64,000 nt of DNA, from positions 1,668,001-1,732,000 of the forward strand of contig OX940864.1 in NCBI GenBank assembly GCA_954871525.1. The letters are read 5' to 3'. The notes below the pieces were generated by a model that was not told the DNA's origin, searched no databases, and saw only the letters and a list, made by a program, of their open reading frames with translations. Shown here piece by piece: positions 57,614-64,000 of this stretch (position 1 is the first letter of the stretch; each line of letters begins with the position of its first letter). The position numbers and the translations under genes were made by a program. The stretch comes from Parietaria judaica. Its lineage: Eukaryota; Streptophyta; Magnoliopsida; Rosales; Urticaceae.

Positions 57614-60600
57614 ATGGCTTTTGAGTTTCTGAAGGAGATCGGTCTCGGATCGGAGAACCTCGGAGGTTACGTCAATGGCGAGTGGAAAGCCAGCGGACCA
57701 GTCATCACCACCGTCAGTCCGTCCACCAATCAGGTTTTCTCTTGTTTTCATCGATTTCGTGATTCTGATTTGATCAACTGTGTGGAGTTTCTGATCTTCG
57801 TTGATTTGCGATTGTGACCGTTTCGGACGCAGAAAATCGCTGAAGTGAAGGAGGTTTCGATCGAGGACTACGAGGAGGGCTTGAGTGCTTGCTACGAAGC
57901 GTCGAAGACATGGATGACTGTGAGTTCATCGCTTCCTTGTCAGATGATTTCGTGAGTCTGAGTGTTTGGTTTCTGAGAAGCGTTTGGAAATGATTTTTGC
58001 AGGTTCCGGCGCCGAAGAGAGGCGAGATCGTGAGGCAGATCGGAGACGCTTTCAGAGCCAAGCTGGATCATCTCGGCAAGCTCGTGTCGCTCGAGATGGG
58101 GAAGATTCTTCCTGAAGGAATTGGGGAAGTTCAGGTATCGACCGATTTGTGTTTCTGCTGTCGATTTCGCCATTGTTGATTGGGAGTTTTGAACTGCAAT
58201 GTATGCTGATTTGTGTTTTTGGTGTGAAATCACTGTTATTAAACTGCCATATATGTTGATTGAAGTTAAAATCTTAGTAATGAAGCTTTGAATTCTTTCA
58301 GGAAGTTATCGATATGTGTGACTACGCCGTCGGGCTAAGCCGGCAGCTGAACGGGTCAATCATTCCTTCCGAACGTGAGCGAAATAGCTTAGTGGCATTG
58401 TTGATCTTTTGCTGCGAGCTAAATTATATGTATTTATGGATTACGTTCTTTGTTTGCAGGTCCGAATCATATGATGTTTGAGGTCAAATCACAAACTTAG
58501 CTATCAACTACCTGCAAGATAGTATTATAGCTTCATTTTATCGAACTTGCTATGAATATAAACTGACCACTGAGTTTGGACGACGATCAACGTGCAGATG
58601 TGGAACCCACTTGGGGTAGTTGGAGTTATATCTGCATTCAATTTTCCGTGTGCCGTTCTTGGTGCGTTCTTATGCTCGCCATTGTTTGTCAATTAAGTTT
58701 TCGATCGCTGGATCACAATGTTGGGTTTTGCTATGAATTGTGATTGTACATCTGGGGTTTTTTATAAAGCTGTGATTATAATTCTGGGTTTTATGTAACG
58801 TTTTTTTTTTTTTTTTCGCGCGCTTTAGGATGGAATGCCTGCATTGCCTTGGTCGCTGGAAACACTGTTGTATGGTAAGTTCGGGTTTACTCGACAGTTA
58901 TAACTTTGTTTTCTTACTTAATGTTATAAATCGAACACTAGACAGACACGATTAAGAGGTAATTGATACAAGAGTTTTACGTGAAAACCCATTTTTAGAA
59001 AACCACTGGAAGAAGGGAAGAAAAAAAGATTTAATGCTTAACACTATTCTTGCATACATTAGGAAGGGTGCTCCAACAACTCCGTTGGTTACAATTGCCG
59101 TCACAAAGCTGGTCGCTGAGGTTCTCGAAAAAAACAATTTGCCAGGTGCAATATTCACCTCGTTCTGTGGTGGAGCAGAGATTGGCCAAGCGATAGCCAA
59201 AGATACAAGAATACCCCTCGTTTCATTCACCGGAAGTTCACAGGTTCTTCATCATTCTTTGTGTATTTTAAGTAATTTTCAAACAGTAAAGAGTATTAAT
59301 AGTCTCTGTGATCCTATATAGGTTGGATTGATGGTGCAACGAACCGTTAATGAACGGTTCGGGAAATGTTTGCTTGAATTGAGCGGAAACAACGCCATTG
59401 TTGTTATGGATGATGCAGACGTCGGGCTTGCGGTGCGCTCAATTTTGTTTGCGGCAGTCGGAACTGCTGGGCAACGATGCACGACATGTCGCAGATTGGT
59501 AATGACTTTTCCGTTAATAATTCTACATTATTAAGATAACTTTGACAATTATTGCACTCTTTGTCATTTTCGTTTCTAGTCTTATTTGAGTGAACTCTTG
59601 CTTGCTTCAGTTTCTTCACGAGAGCGTCTATGAGAACGTATTGGATCACCTAGTCAGAGCTTACACACAAGTCAAAGTTGGAGATCCGTTGGAAAAAGGA
59701 ACGCTTGTGGGCCCACTTCATACCCGTTCTTCAAGAGAGAATTTTGAGAAGGGAATTGCAGCTATAAAATCTCAGGCATGTAGATTTTGCCTTTTGACTA
59801 ACCCAACACTTAAATTCAAATCTTTCCCACTTGATGAAAATCTAATCCCTTTATGCAGGGAGGGAAGATCCTGACCGGAGGATCGATCATAGAATCAGAC
59901 GGAAATTTTGTGCAGCCAACGATCGTCGAGATCTCTCCAAATGCTTCGGTTGTGAAGGAGGAATTATTCGCTCCGGTTCTATATGTTATGAAAATTCAGG
60001 TGATTATATCTCGTGTTTTATTGTTTATTGCTTAGGGTTCAGGCTAAAATGTTCGTTTTTTCTTTTCGAGTTTTCATAATTTTGTAAAATAACTTGCAGA
60101 ATCTGGAAGAGGCGATTCACTTGAACAACTCCGTCCCACAAGGATTGAGCAGCTCGATCTTCACTCGCAGGCCCGACGCAATTTTCAAATGGATCGGGTG
60201 AGCAAATTGAAAAATTATTTTCGAAACCAAGAAATCTGGGCGTTTAATTATGGTCTCCGAGACCAGTTTCTGGTTTTGGTTTCAAACAATGTCATATTGG
60301 TTTCGCAGACCACGTTTGGTTGCCAGTTGTCTTTGTTTTCCGAGACCGGTCTCGCAGACCACTGAAATTTTAATGAAGGAAAACAGAAAACGACTTGAAG
60401 TTGTTTTCTGTCTTTGGTCTTCAACTCAATATAATACAAAATAAAATAATAATAATATATTATCATTCTATAATATTATTGTACTATTTATAATAAGATA
60501 TTAACTATGAAATTAACTTATATAATAAATTATTAAAATCATTTTTATATATAATAATAAATTTTAATGATATTACTATCATATTAACAAATATACTTAA

Positions 60601-61293
60601 ATTATGTATATTATTAAATACTAACTTAATTACAATGATATAAACTCTTGAACGGAATATTTACTATATATTACATTATTTAAACATGTAATTAGAGTCA
60701 TGAAATATGAATAATTTTTTTGTATTATATGGCAAATATTTTTTAAACATAATATTAATATATATTACTTTCAAATAAAACAAACTTTCTTTTTAGTAAC
60801 ATAAATTGTGTTTTTTTGTATTTTTTATTTATTTATATTCAACCACAAATTAACAAAAAACTAACCAAACAGTGTTTCAAAAATCAAACTCCCAAACTGA
60901 TTTGGTAGACTAAACTCTTAGACTGGTTTCCCAAACCAATTTGCAAAACTGGTTTCCCAAACCATTTAACCAAACGCATATATATCTAAGAAACCTCCTT
61001 ATTCAGGGCTCGGGGAAGCGACTGCGGCATCGTGAATGTGAACATCCCGACCAACGGAGCAGAGATCGGCGGCGCTTTCGGCGGAGAAAAGGCGACCGGC
61101 GGCGGGCGGGAAGCCGGGAGCGACTCGTGGAAGCAATACATGCGCCGCTCCACTTGGTAAGTAGTAAACCAATGCTTGCGTAGGTCACACGCTACTGATA
61201 TTTCCTTGCGTGGCTCACACGTTACTATTGTGTTGCAGTACGATCAATTACGGCGACCAACTGCCTTTGGCTCAGGGCATCAACTTCGGCTAG
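57614..61293 (+). CDS. ALDH7B4-like: Aldehyde dehydrogenase family 7 (ALDH7B, antiquitin-like)
   Basis: Fourteen exons: 57614-57733, 57833-57919, 58003-58134, 58302-58374, 58460-58482, 58598-58661, 58829-58874, 59063-59243, 59322-59498, 59611-59775, 59859-59999, 60100-60197, 61007-61156 and 61239-61293. They join to 503 residues, close to the usual 508. Key residues: Asn160 in AFNFPCAV, Glu261 in ELSGNNA and nucleophile Cys295 in GQRCTT. The C-terminus has [20 protein letters not shown], a family 7 signature. It oxidises aldehydes, in the family chiefly alpha-aminoadipic semialdehyde and stress-derived aldehydes, using NAD; plant members are induced by salt and drought. Intron 10 starts CAG-GCATGT, a GC donor that is needed to keep [10 protein letters not shown] in frame. 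The residue after FTGSS is Gln where I recall Arg or Lys. Intron 12 (60198-61006) is long and may contain an inserted element. Confidence 0.96.
60240..60977. mobile_element. Possible foldback insertion in an ALDH7 intron
   Basis: Near the ends, GCGTTTAATTATGGTCT and the complement of the right edge GCGTTTGGTTAAATGGT are similar, and TGGTTT/AAACCA blocks recur in both arms (for example GGTTTCCCAAACCA). The core is AT-rich. No target duplication was found, so this is tentative. Confidence 0.4.
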
Positions 61294-61565
61294 AATAATT
61301 CCAAAGGCATATTTTAATTTCCTATAATAATGTTTTCAATAACGAGACGTTTAATCATTATTATGTATTACTAAATGTGTGTATTGGAGCAAGAAAAAGG
61401 ACTCGTCTTCTTTTTATTAGGTCATAAATAAAAAGAGTAATTTGCACTGATGTCCCGGGAATTTTGCATTTGGTACGGTTTGTTTTCTGAATTTTACTTT
61501 TTTAGTAGAAACAACGCTTTATACTTAAAACAAAATAAACATTGTGTGAAACATATAATTATTTT
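61294..61565. other. 3' region of the ALDH7 gene
   Basis: The 3' untranslated region is expected here. AATAATGTTTTC and similar AT-rich signals follow the stop, but no precise polyadenylation site can be assigned. Confidence 0.45.
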
Positions 61566-62326
61566 TGTAGAGGGGGTTTTTCACCACCCTTTTCCAGTCA
61601 CAAAGACAATCATCAAATAATAAATAAAATGACAACAAATGATGAGTATCTCTGTTTTATTATGATTTCCGAAATGAGCTCGGTTTTCTTCCGTTGAATA
61701 GCTGGACAGATGAAGGATCATGAGCCTCAGATAATTCTATTACAAGATCTCTTTTTCTTGCTTTTGCTGAGTCTTTTTTCTCTCCCTTTTGTTCGAATCA
61801 CCAACTGACCAACCTCTACAAAATGAGGCTTATCTTGCCTTTTATAGAGTTTACAATACTTTCCCCTTCTATCCTTCCCGCCTTTTTCCTCTTTAATCAT
61901 CACTCTCTGACGTGATTTGAAGGCAGCGGGGTTTATCCTCACTTTATGTCACCTCCGAGCATGCTCCCGTAATGGGTAGGTGCGCCGCATTAAATGCGCG
62001 TCTCGTCAGCCGTCGCTGACGCTCTCATCGAGTGAGTAGGTCGGCTTCATTAAATGCACGTCTCTTCGGCTGTCACCGGGCTTTGCATAATCATCATGAC
62101 GAAGTTCCTCGTCGAGTCGTGATGGGACGCTTCATCGCGACCCGCTTGCTCGCGTGGCTGCGTCCCCTCGCTGACAAACCTCCTCGGGGTATTCCTCCTC
62201 GGGGATGTCCTTCCTCGGGGATAACTCCCTCTTCGCTGGTGAACTACCTCGCCTCCCTCATGTCGTTTATGGACAAAACGACACGAGTTGTGTTGAGGAT
62301 GGATTTGACCAAATCCGACCTTAACA
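61566..62326. mobile_element. Solo LTR (761 bp), relative of the 4591-9140 LTRs
   Basis: Starts TGTAGAGGGGG, ends CCTTAACA and has a perfect 5-bp target duplication ATTTT (61561-61565, 62327-62331). It shares with the 584-bp LTRs the phrases CACCACCCTTTT, TAGCTGGACA, CATTAAATGC and GGATGGATTTGAC in the same order, so it belongs to the same wider family, although longer and clearly diverged. The 100-residue plus frame at 62032 is not supported. Confidence 0.88.
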
Positions 62327-64000
62327 ATTTTTAAGTATTTTCATAAAATGATCTTTAACATCGATTGTTTTGTAATAGTTTGACAAACTAATATATTAAT
62401 TTTAGTAAAATATTAATTAGCTGAAAGATATATTTGAGTGAATATGGGGTTAGACTTCAAGTTATTAATTTATTTTGGGTTAATTAATGAAATATCTATT
62501 TTGTGCAAACTTTTTAAAAAATTATTCATTATGGGTAGTTTTTAACGCGCAGAATGAGTAGTTTTTTTAAAAATAATTGACACAAAATGAATATTTTTAA
62601 CAATTTTTTTTTTTTTTAAATACACTTGTTCGTTATTCGGTGTAATAACATTAATACTATTGAAATTTAGAAATGTGAGGCCAGAAAAATAAAATAAAAA
62701 TGAACATTGATTATATTATATAGTAGTGAAAAGAATCGTTACGGCGAGAATGGTGAGGCGACAGAAAGATGGTTTCGTAGCCGCAAAGACCAGATAATCA
62801 CTCTCGGTCTTATCTTATTTATTTCTATTTAATTTTGTCTTCTTATTAGGAAAAGACAATCAAAAGCTAATTTCTCTCTGTTCGTTTTCTTTTTAAATAA
62901 ATTTAAATATAGTTGTATTATTTATATATGATGTTTGCGACCGCCGACCATACTGTAGATTTTTTTTAACAATAGTATTTAAAAATTTAATTTAAATGAT
63001 TGATTTGTTCGTTAACTTGTTATTGAAAAATTTAATTTGACAACATTTGATTTATCTATGTTTTTTGTTCTTTTTGATAATATTTTTGACTCATTTGATC
63101 AGGTGGCGTGGCGACATGACTAATCCACAACGTCTAAGTTTTTGTACTATAAGAAACATTTTGACTAATGTATAAGAATTTAGTATTTTCTTTTTATCAA
63201 TTCTTTTGAGCAATGTTTATAATGTCGTTTTCGACGCCGTCTTTTTTCATTTTACGGGCATGTCGTATGTCGACATGCATGTCGATGGGCAAATCGGAGA
63301 ACAGGGCATGCTGCATGCCAAAAATACCGCTTAAATGTAATGGGCATACCGCATGCCGATGAGAATATTAACGAAAATTCTAGAAAATAATTTAGAGTAT
63401 TTAAGCATGAATTTTATATAGGTTCAAAATTATTTATTTATCACCATAAAATATAAAAAATTAAAAAATTACACTAATAACAATGCATCATATTAATAAG
63501 CTATAGTTGTATTATATATAAATAAAAGTTATACTTGTAATTTATAGAAGATATAAATAGAGTTACAATTAAAATAAAACATTATATTGATAGGTTGTAG
63601 TTGTTCACGGACCTGCCGCATGCTTAAGGCATGACTCTGAAAAAACGGGCATACTAAAGACATGTCACGGTATTTAAAATTATATTTTAAGTTTTATAAA
63701 TTTGTATGCAGTCAAAAGTGAAAAACATAAACTCGTATATAATCATAAGTAGACAAAAATTAACGGAAACAAATCGAATTGCATTCGTTTACGAGTAGAG
63801 AATCGTTACTCCTTGGCAAAGGACAAAGCAAGCCTATGTGCTTCCTATTCTATATATATATCTATATTTCTATGAGATTAGGTTAAAATTCAAATTTGTT
63901 GAAGTAAATGGCAAAATAAATTACCATCTAAAACCCATAAATTAAGGTCTTAAGAGCAGTCAACGCATTGAGTGTTAACAGTTGCACACAAAAAAAAATC
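62327..64000. other. AT-rich intergenic DNA to the window edge
   Basis: No gene recognised. Around 63240-63670 words such as GGGCATGTC, GGGCATGCTGCATGCC and GCCGCATGC recur on both strands and may be the ends of another decayed repeat. Confidence 0.45.

Noticed and set aside
1..64000. tRNA, rRNA and other structural RNA genes
   Set aside because: I looked for tRNA B-box-like words and 5S-like blocks while reading and found none convincing; the TGGTATCAGAGC matches are retroelement primer sites.

Overview
The window is nuclear DNA from a flowering plant, most likely a eudicot. It is AT-rich with long intergenic stretches, spliced genes with GT-AG (and two GC-AG) introns, many miniature foldback transposons and several LTR-retroelement remnants. 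I could not fix the species. No prokaryotic, organellar, viral or CRISPR signal was seen.

Six protein-coding genes are well supported, and every exon model closes in frame: (1) a secreted subtilisin-like protease closest to the SBT1.8 type (+, 20257-22869, 3 exons, 753 aa); (2) a cysteine-rich heterotrimeric G-protein gamma subunit of the AGG3/GS3/DEP1 type (-, 24633-25960, 5 exons, 216 aa); (3) an HP30-type Tim17/Tim22/Tim23 family protein with a C-terminal SAM-like tail (-, 36990-39307, 5 exons, 235 aa); (4) a LURP-one-related (LOR) protein (+, 47521-49066, 3 exons, 198 aa); (5) a cation/calcium exchanger of the CCX3/CCX4 type (-, single exon, 52378-54264, 628 aa); (6) an ALDH7B/antiquitin aldehyde dehydrogenase (+, 57614-61293, 14 exons, 503 aa). 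The last two are divergently arranged, and from memory their Arabidopsis counterparts (At1g54115, At1g54100) are close neighbours, so this looks like conserved microsynteny.

The left half (1-20 kb) has no host gene I can support. It holds foldback elements of at least five sequence families. Six of the copies lie between perfect or near-perfect 9-bp direct repeats, which points to Mutator-like (MULE-derived) MITEs. It also holds a 4.55-kb non-autonomous LTR retrotransposon (4591-9140, minus strand) whose interior is non-coding tandem arrays. From 26 to 47 kb, intergenic DNA alternates with retroelement debris, simple repeats and a very compact 1.58-kb LTR element (44169-45752) with an intact target duplication, a tRNA-Met-type primer site and an ORF rich in Tyr-Asp-Glu repeats. 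The right end has two solo LTRs (55201-56182 and 61566-62326).

The genes do not form a pathway; they are independent plant loci. I did not find a convincing new biological system. The best leads are the foldback families that share a terminal grammar, an apparent target preference and, in one family, repeated CACGTG (G-box) motifs, one copy of which abuts the protease promoter; the compact acidic-repeat LTR element; and the two GC-AG introns.
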